Origin: Hymenobacter sp. YIM 151500-1
GTDB taxonomy: Bacteria > Bacteroidota > Bacteroidia > Cytophagales > Hymenobacteraceae
DNA length: 64,000 nucleotides
Assembly (NCBI RefSeq): GCF_025979885.1
Contig: NZ_CP110139.1
Coordinates: 3,864,001-3,928,000, forward strand
Direction of reading: 5' to 3'
The translations under genes were made by a program, and so were the position numbers. The first letter of the stretch is position 1. Each line of letters begins with the position of its first letter. Under the pieces are notes generated by a model that searched no databases, was not told where the DNA came from, and saw nothing but the letters and a program-made list of their open reading frames with translations. Below, one piece after another: positions 35,101-43,500 of the stretch.

Positions 35101-37783
35101 TTTCACGCTTATAGAAACCGTACGCATCATACTTATGCTCGTCGTATATAGGGTTGAAGCCGTACTCGAACTTAAAATCAGGAATCAGCTTGGCGTTGTT
35201 AGGTCCTAGTAAAGCTACGCTTTCCAGCGTCAGTTTGCCTTTCAATTGGCTTTGCAGGTTGCTAGCGCCTGATTGCGGAGCCGCTTTAGCGCTGGCGAAG
35301 GAATTAGATGTTTTGGGGCAGAGCCTATACGTATAATTGAATACCACTCGCTTGATAAGCTTTTGCTCCAAATAGCTCCGGGCAGCGGTATTGCTGCTTA
35401 AGTCAGCCGGGTCGAATACTTTCTCAAAAGAGTCGTGGGCGCTCAGCAGGGCAGCGTTGCGTTCAGCGGCATTATTGGCCGTGTTGGTGCCAAACCCATA
35501 CTCCGTTTGCAGCCTCTGGTAGTCTTCGTTGGTCAGCAGAATGATTTCATTTAATCTCAATGAAGATGCCGGCTCCTTTTCTTCAATGTCCAGATCAGGA
35601 TTGCGGGCGGTGCTGCCTGTGTAGTGCCCACGGCCATCCAAGCGCACATCTTTGACGAAAATGGCCGTATGGCTTCGGGTAGAAATGGAATTGAGGTAAT
35701 AGGTCTCCTTATAGCCTTCTGAATACGCCCCATAGGTGGGCGCTGGTGAGCCGTCGGGCAAAACGCTGTACCCATTATCAATTATCGCATTGCTGCGGTA
35801 CGGAGTGCGCCATTTGAACTGCGACGAAAACTTACCGTACTCAAACTTGATCCAACGGCCTTCATCCTCAGCATCCAGTACCCCTATAGTGCCTTTATCC
35901 ACGAAATCGGGGCCAGTAATGGCCGTGAGCAGCCAAGCTGTGGCATACGCATATCCGGAATTGGCCAAGCCCATTCTTTCGCTGGTATACTCGGCGGGGT
36001 TGTTGATATTCCACGACTTGGAGTGTTGGCCGTAGTGGTAAACCGGCAAAGCAAAGTGGTAGCGGGTGCCATCTTCAGCTGTAATAACGAAAGCCCCAAT
36101 TCCCTTGGCCGGCAGGCCAGCCCGGAAACGGTTGGGCACTGTCACCCAGTTGTCTTGGAATTGAGGAATAGGCCGCTCGTCGCACCGGTTTGAGCCGCAC
36201 GGGTTGATATAGCCGATCAGAATGCGTTGGTTTACGCGGTAAGATTCCGGCTTAGCGAAATCCAGGAACTTGCCCTGAGCCGCGGGAGCCTTATTGCCTT
36301 CCTGAGCTATTTCCTCATTTGTAAACCAGTGCACTTGACGCCCTTGAGCCAACTGGCCATTATTCAGGCCGTAGCGGTTAGGGGCTGTGCGAGCAGCATT
36401 GTCGTACAGAAGTGGGTCCTGCAAGGTAAGTGCGCCCTTTCCCGACCATTGCTGCGTGATGCCCAGACGGTCTTTGTTGGCGCCGGTTCCCTGGTGATGC
36501 TCGTAGGTGTTGGAAGCACTTCCCTCGTAAATAAACTCGGGCTTGGTTTGCGAAAACGGAACAAGGTTGTATTTAAAGTGCTCCTCGTTCATTTGCCGCG
36601 GAAAGGCCACCGAGCCTACGTCGAGCCGGTAAGGCCGAATGTTGCCGCCAATGCCTGGGCCCATCACCGTGAAGGCATCATACGCAACACTGATGGGACG
36701 CATGCTATTGTTGTGGTAGCTGTCGAAAGGGTCGATAGGCAGCGAAATGTCAGCAGCTTCCTCCATGCGGTAAGAGGTGCTTTTGTTACTGGGGCGGTCG
36801 TCGACGTAGAATACAGTAGGCTTTTGAGATGTAGTGGCACCAACTCCCTTATACATATCAGGCCCAAATTGCCGCTCGGGAGCAGTGGGGCTAGCTCCGG
36901 CCCCCAGATTGCGGAAGTACAAGGGGCCGTACATCTTTTGGGTGTTACTGTTGTCGATAAACATCCAGTAGTTGGTGTAGCTCCAAAAGCTGAAACCTTT
37001 TTTCTCATTGCGCTCAGCCACGCGCATGTACCCACCCGCTTTGGACGTGGGGCTATGCAGGGCATTGGCTACCTGTGCAACCCCAATGCCTACGGCTGAG
37101 CTGAATGCGGTTTCAACACCAATGGCTGCGGCTTTACCTGCAATACCCGTACCTGTGGCTTGGAAACCCATAGCGTGGGATACGGAGCCAGCAGTGCCAG
37201 CCGTTGCCACGGTCATAATAGCCATAGTAAACCGCATGGGGTCAAAGGTCATGCCTTTGCCATTCTGGTAGCCGATGCCTGCCAGAGAGCCACTGTTAAG
37301 TCCGTTTTTCCATCCTACAGTGGCTATGCCAATATCCACGTTGCCCACGTGGCCATCTTGCGAATCCCAGCCCATGTTCACAATGCCCTGGCGCATGTAC
37401 CATCCGCGGCGGCCGGGGTTCTTGTTGATGAGCGCCATCGGTTCCCCGTTGGCATCGTCGGGGAACTGGTTGACGGTGCGCGTGATGGCGCCGGCATTCA
37501 TGCTCCAGCCCAGCCCCACCCAGGAGGCCTCCTGGTTTAGGCCAATACCGGCCCGGTAGTGTAGCGGCAGCTCAAAGCTGCCCTCTGGCCCCGGTATCTC
37601 CAGCACCGGAATGTTGAACCGAAAGTTGCCTGTAGACACATCTACCATCTCCAGCGGCCCACCCGGCGCATAGGTGTTGAACTCACTCTGGCCGGGGCTG
37701 TTTTGGGCGTGGGTGAATAAAGGAAAAGTTAGGAGAAGTAGACTTGTGAGGGTGTGAAGGTGTCTCATTGCGGAGTAATCCAT
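32192..37783 (-). CDS. Large secreted RHS-partner protein (1863 aa)
   Basis: A secreted protein whose signal peptide (MRHLHTLTSLLLLTFPLFTHAQ) fits a start at 37768. The ATG at 37783 overlaps the previous stop codon (TAATG), so coupled initiation there is also plausible. The N-terminal region QSEFNTYAPGGPLEMVDVSTGNF then LHYRAGIGLNQEASWVGLGWSMNAGAITRTV is the SpvB/RHS-like opening found in large Bacteroidota proteins encoded beside RHS proteins. Most of the chain is beta-rich with few further landmarks. A carbohydrate-binding-like segment (RNYRASVWVYDNSD ... GSVYVDDFRFHPV) near residue 1640 and one YD repeat (TEYEYDAAGKLARVYKE) near 1710 precede a Cys-containing tail. There is no T9SS sorting domain. 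It probably forms part of an RHS-type shell. Its direct role is unknown. Confidence 0.8.
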   Translation of the reverse strand: MDYSAMRHLHTLTSLLLLTFPLFTHAQNSPGQSEFNTYAPGGPLEMVDVSTGNFRFNIPVLEIPGPEGSFELPLHYRAGIGLNQEASWVGLGWSMNAGAITRTVNQFPDDANGEPMALINKNPGRRGWYMRQGIVNMGWDSQDGHVGNVDIGIATVGWKNGLNSGSLAGIGYQNGKGMTFDPMRFTMAIMTVATAGTAGSVSHAMGFQATGTGIAGKAAAIGVETAFSSAVGIGVAQVANALHSPTSKAGGYMRVAERNEKKGFSFWSYTNYWMFIDNSNTQKMYGPLYFRNLGAGASPTAPERQFGPDMYKGVGATTSQKPTVFYVDDRPSNKSTSYRMEEAADISLPIDPFDSYHNNSMRPISVAYDAFTVMGPGIGGNIRPYRLDVGSVAFPRQMNEEHFKYNLVPFSQTKPEFIYEGSASNTYEHHQGTGANKDRLGITQQWSGKGALTLQDPLLYDNAARTAPNRYGLNNGQLAQGRQVHWFTNEEIAQEGNKAPAAQGKFLDFAKPESYRVNQRILIGYINPCGSNRCDERPIPQFQDNWVTVPNRFRAGLPAKGIGAFVITAEDGTRYHFALPVYHYGQHSKSWNINNPAEYTSERMGLANSGYAYATAWLLTAITGPDFVDKGTIGVLDAEDEGRWIKFEYGKFSSQFKWRTPYRSNAIIDNGYSVLPDGSPAPTYGAYSEGYKETYYLNSISTRSHTAIFVKDVRLDGRGHYTGSTARNPDLDIEEKEPASSLRLNEIILLTNEDYQRLQTEYGFGTNTANNAAERNAALLSAHDSFEKVFDPADLSSNTAARSYLEQKLIKRVVFNYTYRLCPKTSNSFASAKAAPQSGASNLQSQLKGKLTLESVALLGPNNAKLIPDFKFEYGFNPIYDEHKYDAYGFYKRERTQNGSLFVNNDMVSVNAKGQTQASEDGSAWSLKRLHNPLGSTLEVEYERDQYASVSGLESTRVIFKDKGSSYGPSGIFTGGPEGFDLRTRFKKGDVLHIKGRLNNRYRVPSSSPSGGYTTVYCATDYEKDHIIADVTERTLQISQPPTALGAPYPGGPVPAGLAQCNPSIHVPTNSYEGFEEFTFETNLSVSKNGGDIRVAKLLVRNEKGNTQQTKYQYSSCSSQGCFSTGVISKEPEKAKHLPKAEYITHTELSDPDYPATPVLYSEVTELSGRFRNAAGEVDDNAFDTRTVYSFHTPRLDMISQTKVDSEHLTAETANYPHYITQGNLGELKLAKVGLSMANNLTRINTALIGQPKWVRSFDKRGTMEREVVYNYTNDIENDAGIAHQGYFSEGSLLSEITKSTDNSEARWFSVNKSIKTVIPTYLIGTTTISNGIQTSSRTLSYDFLTAAPLSSKTIDALGVQFRNTQVPAYKIPGYEGMGSVGFSASNKNMLSQIAASSVSKVLPDGSLAPVAASVATWRRDWATYRKLDAATDQYVEFAAPTKDRVWRMHRSFAWQGKQLNPDGTLAGFIPFNWTSPTASGQNAGWIQQGEITHYDQFSRPLQSKDINGSAAAEKSGYNQKYSIASAVNARYTEIAYSGAEDQYPTSNGTHFGGEVRDAGRRNSDQKHTGLYSSLLTAGQLGFTYKATVGNTKDISTDRNYRASVWVYDNSDAQGARLYLALDGTTVKEMSIADAATKRAGKWLLLHLFVKIPNSDAGKQLTVGCRNAGSGSVYVDDFRFHPVDAPLTAYVYDGHTGQMTYTLDNDNLYTEYEYDAAGKLARVYKEILTKPGSTAGAERRIVKESQYNYAQMKAPTWVETENIRCKMNPDNSPTGQQEKEEKDVNSASPTYGQTRWVVLGASLECATCTADERWIVDHCEKPTIECESSTQLGTNKYLNVYRYSYSDGHEFTRDEIEAAPCVQ

Positions 37784-38199
37784 TAGACATCAATTTCTTT
37801 CAACCAATTATCAAAGTATTCACCATCTAATTTGTAAACACTAACCGGTATAGATATATTAAATTTGGATATCCTTTTTAGTAAACTGTTGCTCAGTATC
37901 TCAAAATTACATTGATCATCACGATAGTAAACTTCAATTGATAATTGTATATCATTAACTCCATGTTTGGTCAATAATTCGTAGTTTTTCTCAATGAAAT
38001 CAACAAACCAATCATCGTATTCTAGTAGACTATACTGAAGCCCATAACGTTTTTTTGGCCCAATTGATATGTACGCGTATGCGCTTTCTGTCTCAGGATG
38101 TTTTGCTATTTCAACATCATTTGATTGGATTTCAATTTTATCAGGATTGAATGCTTCTCCTGAAAAATAAAATTTATACTTAAATATAATACTAATCAT
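37783..38199 (-). CDS. Putative immunity protein, DUF4279-like
   Basis: A 138-residue acidic, AT-rich gene product. FYFSGEAFNPDKIEIQSNDVEIAKHPET near the start and the following pattern resemble DUF4279, a small-protein family often found as immunity genes. This assignment is tentative. There is no signal peptide. It starts inside the stop of the previous gene (ATGA) and its own stop overlaps the ATG of the partner gene (TAATG), so all three are translationally coupled. Position behind an orphan RHS toxin tip is the main argument for an immunity role. Confidence 0.6.
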   Translation of the reverse strand: MISIIFKYKFYFSGEAFNPDKIEIQSNDVEIAKHPETESAYAYISIGPKKRYGLQYSLLEYDDWFVDFIEKNYELLTKHGVNDIQLSIEVYYRDDQCNFEILSNSLLKRISKFNISIPVSVYKLDGEYFDNWLKEIDV

Positions 38200-38639
38200 T
38201 CTACAATCTTTCCTCTTAATACAGCTGTTATCTTATTTTTAATTTTTATAAAATAATCAGAATCAATATCTATATCACTGTTACTTGAACTGTCACAATT
38301 TATATACAAACGATAATTTTCAGAGAGGTTAATTATAATATCAAATGACAGGTCTAATTCTATAGTTAGAATGGTTTTATCAACAAGTTTATCCAGATTT
38401 TCTTTTATTTCAGATTCATTATCCCTCCATGTGCATAAATATGCATCTTTAAAGAGTAGTTTCCAAGAGCAAAATACCATAATCATGTCGCTTGTTTCTC
38501 TATTCAGTTGATCTTGGTTACAAGAAAAGTACATGGTAAAAATAGAGCCTGTGCCTATTCCTGCTTTAACTTCATATACTTGTTGACCTTCTATTTGAAG
38601 CAAATAGTCTTTCAAATCCTTTTTTGATAAAAATTTCAT
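38196..38639 (-). CDS. Putative immunity protein to the orphan RHS tip
   Basis: A 147-residue acidic protein encoded by strongly AT-rich DNA, with no signal peptide and no recognised family. Predicted beta-strands dominate (TILTIELDLSFDIIINLSENYRLYINCD). It starts only 3 bases after the stop of the RHS tip and overlaps the next gene by 4 bases. In polymorphic toxin loci the gene directly after the toxin C-terminus is usually its immunity gene, which is the basis for the call. Confidence 0.6.
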   Translation of the reverse strand: MKFLSKKDLKDYLLQIEGQQVYEVKAGIGTGSIFTMYFSCNQDQLNRETSDMIMVFCSWKLLFKDAYLCTWRDNESEIKENLDKLVDKTILTIELDLSFDIIINLSENYRLYINCDSSSNSDIDIDSDYFIKIKNKITAVLRGKIVE

Positions 38640-38642
38640 ATG

Positions 38643-39890
38643 TCATTTTGCTTTACTTGGCCAAAGTTCTAGAATTTCTGCCCCTATTTCTTTGCGGGTC
38701 AGTCCCCGTCCTGTAATCTGGTCATGCAGTTGTCTCTGTTCATTTCTGTCTAGTTTATATTTTTTAACTAATGATGTAACTTGTTCATTAATCTTCGTAT
38801 TATCTCCTTGCGGATTTTTTTTGAATCCTCCTTCTCCTAGTTTCCCTCTGCTTTCCAGCATAGGCTTAGGTCTGGTTAGAGCACTCCATGCGGATGTCGT
38901 TACTCCTGCACCATAAACAACCCCAGCCGTACTACCAGCTAGAACTGCGCCACCGGGCACAGTTCCAACGCCAGAAATAACCAAAGCTCCTCCACCTGCC
39001 TGGCCTATTAAGCCCGCTCCTGTCGTAACTAAGCCAATCCCAAGCCCAGTAACATGTCCCATCGTCTGCCCAAACCCAGCAACACCATCTAGTTCTTGCA
39101 ATTCTGGAGTACCGCGAGTAAAATAACTAGGTAATCCCAGCCCCATGTCATTTCCCAGCGCATTGTAGAAGCCATAAGTGTATTGCCCAGCATAGAAGGC
39201 TACATGTCGAGCGGCATCTAGCCCTAACCGCATATAGGCTCCAGATGCTACACCTCTTACTACTACTTCGCCTATAGTACCTCCATTAAGAGCTGTTTGG
39301 ACAGGACCTCCCCCACAGCACCATCCGCCATCGGGGTCCGTGCTGGAAACGGGGTTATTGCCCATGCCCACATAGGGCGAAGCAAACTGCCCATAGGGGT
39401 CATACGACATCCACCGTCCGAGGCGGCTGTGGTAGAGACGCAGCTCGAAGCTCTCGTAGCCGGTCTGCTCGTCGCGCTCGGCATACTGGCCCTGGTAGCC
39501 GTGGCGGTAGCGCTTGCTGCCCACCACGTAGTTGAGGCCCGTGAGCGGGGAGCCGTAGGCGTACTGGTGCTGCTCCTGCACAATCATGCCGCCCGTGTGC
39601 TCCACCTGGATGTCGTCGAAGTACACGAAGTAGTCACGGTGCTCGCTCACCACGGCTACCTCCAGCGTGCCGGCTTCGGGCACGCGCACGCCCAGGCGCA
39701 CGGGCTGCCAGCTGGTGGCGGCCGTGGCTGGCACGGGCTCGTACTGCTCGTCCACCACGTCGCCCTGCTCGTTGCGCAAGACGTAGTGCAGCCGGGACCC
39801 CAGGCGGGTACCCGTAGCCCAGGTAGGGGCGGCGAGCGGCCGGGAATGGCGGGCTGTAGAGACGCGCAGACGAAATGCGGGATGGGGCAT
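38643..39890 (-). CDS. Orphan RHS tip: RHS core end plus a distinct C-terminal toxin-like domain
   Basis: A 415-residue frame with no signal peptide. Residues about 33-187 are the last part of an RHS core (LHYVLRNEQGDVV ... YHSRLGRWMSYDPYG ... GNNPVSSTDPDGG), almost identical in DNA to the end of the core in the full-length RHS gene at 40567-46266. After DPDGG the sequence is unrelated to that protein: a Gly-rich hydrophobic stretch (about 240-310) and a charged C-terminus (QGDNTKINEQVTSLVKKY, QRQLHDQITGRGLTRKEIG). This is the classic form of an orphan toxin module that can be recombined onto a full-length gene. Residues 1-32 look like junction sequence. Whether it is expressed as it stands is doubtful. 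The toxin activity is not identified. Confidence 0.75.
   Translation of the reverse strand: MPHPAFRLRVSTARHSRPLAAPTWATGTRLGSRLHYVLRNEQGDVVDEQYEPVPATAATSWQPVRLGVRVPEAGTLEVAVVSEHRDYFVYFDDIQVEHTGGMIVQEQHQYAYGSPLTGLNYVVGSKRYRHGYQGQYAERDEQTGYESFELRLYHSRLGRWMSYDPYGQFASPYVGMGNNPVSSTDPDGGWCCGGGPVQTALNGGTIGEVVVRGVASGAYMRLGLDAARHVAFYAGQYTYGFYNALGNDMGLGLPSYFTRGTPELQELDGVAGFGQTMGHVTGLGIGLVTTGAGLIGQAGGGALVISGVGTVPGGAVLAGSTAGVVYGAGVTTSAWSALTRPKPMLESRGKLGEGGFKKNPQGDNTKINEQVTSLVKKYKLDRNEQRQLHDQITGRGLTRKEIGAEILELWPSKAK
39391..39793. repeat. RHS-core direct repeat, copy A
   Basis: About 400 bp that matches 41372-41774 at a constant offset of 1981 bases with no indel seen. The only difference I saw in the rows compared is one base near 39396. 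It encodes the end of the RHS core and lies inside the orphan tip. Confidence 0.85.
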
Positions 39891-39931
39891 AGCGGTGAAG
39901 TAGGGGGAGGCCTGGGGGAGGGTATTCGCTG

Positions 39932-40213
39932 TTAATTAGTGGCAGCACCGGGGACGATTAGTAGTCTGAACACGGGTAGATTGAGCCTGAAATTGCCCGT
40001 CGACAGGTCCACCATTTCCAGCGGCCCGCCCGGCGCATAGGTGTTGAACTCGCTCTGGCCGGAGCTGTTTTGGGCGTGGGTAAGGAGGAGTATCCGCCTA
40101 AAAAGATGAATGTGTAATATGTTATCAGTTTGGTTCAAAGGAGCGTTTTTCTGTAATTCATGCTGGATTTTCATGAAAAAATTATTATGTTTTAAAAAAT
40201 CATATAATGTCAA
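39932..40213 (-). pseudogene. Remnant of an RHS-partner N-terminus
   Basis: A 93-residue frame whose last 45 residues repeat the mature N-terminus of the 1863-residue partner: THAQNSSGQSEFNTYAPGG then PLEMVDLSTGNFRLNLPV, differing by a few residues. The match ends after PVF and a stop follows 11 residues later. It is oriented like, and placed 41 bp before, the orphan RHS tip. Together they look like the two outer ends of a second partner-RHS pair whose middle was deleted. The first 45 residues come from AT-rich DNA. Confidence 0.75.
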
Positions 40214-40220
40214 TTAGAAA

Positions 40221-40562
40221 TTAACATGTGTTTTTCTTCCAAATAATATCAAACAAATCAGGATTAGATTTATCATATAAATCAGGATTGAATTTTATAC
40301 CAGAATCAGTATAAACGCCTAAATTTTTGTCACTAGGCGCAAACAAAATAGCCTCATCATTATCGTTAAAGCCAATTTCTCTATTGGCGCGAAAATTCTC
40401 ATCAAGTTCAATTAACCAGTATTCAACATTGAGAATATTGATTTCGTAGTCTGGGCTAGATGCTGGAATAAGGTTTTTCAAAGCGTTGACAAGCGCAGTT
40501 AAAAAAAAGTTTTCACGTACTTTTTGCCTTCTGTCAGCTGTTACTTTAATTATCATGTTCAT
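40221..40562 (-). CDS. Putative immunity protein of the full-length RHS toxin
   Basis: A 113-residue acidic protein encoded by AT-rich DNA, with no signal peptide and no recognised family (EYWLIELDENFRANREIGFNDNDEAILFAPSD). It starts 4 bases after the stop of the full-length RHS gene, the usual place for the cognate immunity gene. The role is inferred from position and size. Confidence 0.6.
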   Translation of the reverse strand: MNMIIKVTADRRQKVRENFFLTALVNALKNLIPASSPDYEINILNVEYWLIELDENFRANREIGFNDNDEAILFAPSDKNLGVYTDSGIKFNPDLYDKSNPDLFDIIWKKNTC

Positions 40563-40566
40563 ATAG

Positions 40567-43500
40567 CTAATATTTTTTAAAGTGAAAATGTCCTGGATCG
40601 GCAGTTCGCCAAGATTTACCTGGTATCTTCATGTTTCTAAATCTTTGGTTTATCTGCTGTAGTTTAGGACTGCCTATTTGTTGAAGATACTTTCCTTTCT
40701 TAGCCATAGAGGCACCCCATTTTAGAGAATATGTACTAAATTGACCAGCTTGGCTATAGGAGTTACCCAGTCTTATCCATTGCTTTAATGGGCCAATGCT
40801 TCTTGATGCGTTACTTGCAAAGCTCGAGAGCCTTGATGCTGCGGTGCTAGTTACACTGCCCGCCCCCTTGGTGAGAAGAGCATCAAAGGCTAAGTTGCCA
40901 ACTATATCTCCACGCTGCTGTGCAGTCATAGAAGATGTGAGATTAAAAAAATCCACACCTGTATCTAAAGCTGTTGTGGTTATTTGTCCCAAACCTGCAC
41001 GTCCCTGCTCCGTGAATGGGTTCATATGAGTAGACATATAGCTAACAGCTTGCTTAGTTTCTTGCCAACTATTTCTATCACTAAAAGGCGTAAAACCAGC
41101 TGTATATGATGCTAGGCCAATTCCTCTATTCATGATGGCATCACCTGATGCATTAACATAAGTACTGTAAGACATAAAAGCATGCTTGGCAGCATCTATG
41201 CCAAGACGAGCAAACGCACCAGCCGCAGCACTCGCACTGACCATTACATTAGGTAAGTGCTGCGTAGCCATAGGTAGCATCGTTGGTAAAGGGCAGATTG
41301 TGCAACCTCCATCAGGATCAGTAGTGCTAATAGGGTTATTGCCCATGCCCACGTAGGGGGAGTGAAATTCACCATACGGGTCATACGACATCCACCGTCC
41401 GAGGCGGCTGTGGTAGAGACGCAGCTCGAAGCTCTCGTAGCCGGTCTGCTCGTCGCGCTCGGCATACTGGCCCTGGTAGCCGTGGCGGTAGCGCTTGCTG
41501 CCCACCACGTAGTTGAGGCCCGTGAGCGGGGAGCCGTAGGCGTACTGGTGCTGCTCCTGCACAATCATGCCGCCCGTGTGCTCCACCTGGATGTCGTCGA
41601 AGTACACGAAGTAGTCACGGTGCTCGCTCACCACGGCTACCTCCAGCGTGCCGGCTTCGGGCACGCGCACGCCCAGGCGCACGGGCTGCCAGCTGGTGGC
41701 GGCCGTGGCTGGCACGGGCTCGTACTGCTCGTCCACCACGTCGCCCTGCTCGTTGCGCAAGACGTAGTGCAGCCAGGCCAGGATGCCCGTCGTGGGAGGC
41801 GTGGGCTGGGCCAGGGTCGTCACCAGGCCCGTTACCCCCACACCCGCCGCCACCTGTACTGCCGGACGCCCAGATTTGGGAACATCGGGCTGACCCGGCG
41901 CTGGGGCCGCGGTGGGAGCTGAGGCCCCAGCAACTCCGGCCACTACTAGTGGCGCCACGTTGGGGGCTTGGCGGGCCGCAAAGCTTTCGCCCAGCAGCGC
42001 GGCGGTCGAGAGCGTTACCGTGTCTCCTTTGGCTACCGTGAGAGTTTTGCTGGGGCCGCGGCTGTAGTCGATGCCATTATAGCGGGGAGCTAAGGCGGCT
42101 ACGTGCGTACCACCGTAGGCTCTGTCCGAGAACTGGCGGGTTTCCGCTACGTTCTTGAAGTCCTGCTCCTCGCGGCTGGCCTGGCCTGGCTCCATAGTAG
42201 CAAGATACTTCACCGTTTTGGGCTGGTGGAACACCACGCGGGCGTTGCCGAGCTGGTCGTTCAGCTCGTAGCGGGCTTCTTCCGTGCCATCGTCCAGGCG
42301 CGTGAGCATACCGATCCGGCTGGCGCCGTAGATAGGTGCCTCGGTGCGCTGCAACTGCTTCGTTGGCTCCTGCTCGTAGGTGCTGAGCACGTTGCCGGCC
42401 ACGTCGCGCATGTAGTAGGTGGTGCGCACCAGCTGGTAGGTGGTGGGGTCGTAACTGGCTTTACTGGCCCGGAAACCCCGGTCGTCGTAGGCAAACGTAA
42501 CTAGTGGCTGCTGGTGGCCCTGGTCGCGGTAGATGCCCGTTACTTTGCCCGTTACGTCGTAGGCAAGATAGGTCTGGCCTTTTTCGTCGCGCTGCCGGGT
42601 CATCTGGCCGGTGGCGTCGTAGTCGAAGTCCAGCACGGCGGCACCGGCTTGGTTGTGCACGGCGGCTAGCTTGTTGGTATTGGGCGTGTACTGGTACGTG
42701 AAGTCGTCGGTGGCAAAGCCGGCCAGGTCACGGCGGCGCAGGCGGCGCAGGTTGCCGTTGGCATCGTAGGGCTGGAAGCTGCTCGGGTCGTTGCCCGCCA
42801 GCATACTCTCTTCCAGGCCGCTGTTGGCAGCGGGTTCAAACGTATTGCTGGTCAGCTTTCCGAAGTTGGCTTGCAGCAGCTGGGCCTTAGCATCGTAGCG
42901 GTACGTATGGGCGCGGATATCGGGGCTGGCCGGGGTGTGCCAGGCCGACGTGCGTACGGTGCCGTCGTAACGAGGGGTAGGAGCGTTAGCAATGGTAGGG
43001 GCTACCGCCGTAAACTTGCTGCTGTAATAGTCGCCGCTGAAATAGTCGAGCGTCAGGCCAAACAGGTCTTTAGGAATGCTATTAGACGTAGGGCTGTCCT
43101 GGCCTGGGTCAATTCCTTTGGTGGCGTGGTTAATGTTCTTCAACCAGCCCTGCACGGTATATACGTAGTCGAGACCTTGCAGCCTGCCGCCCAGCTCGGT
43201 GCGCTTGAGCGGGCCATGCAGATAGTAGGCGTACTTTGCCTGCAACGTTTTATTTAGGCCGTCGGGGCTGGTGTACACCCGCGTCAGACGCTGGTCGGCG
43301 TCGTACTGATAGTGATGGTAGAAAGCATCAGGCTGGCCCTTTTGGTAGGCTACTTCCAGCACGTTACCGCTGAAGTCGTAGGTGTAGTCTACGGTCTTGG
43401 AGCCTATACCCGCTGTATTCTGAGCCAGCCAGGTCAGGCGGCCCAACTCATCGTAGCTGTACCAGGTAGTACTGGTTGCATTGCGCGTCCGTGACACGGC

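Noticed and set aside
36227..37099. A 290-codon plus-strand frame opposite the RHS partner gene.
   Set aside because: It lies antisense to a continuous 1863-residue frame with a signal peptide and RHS-like N-terminus, and has no domain of its own.
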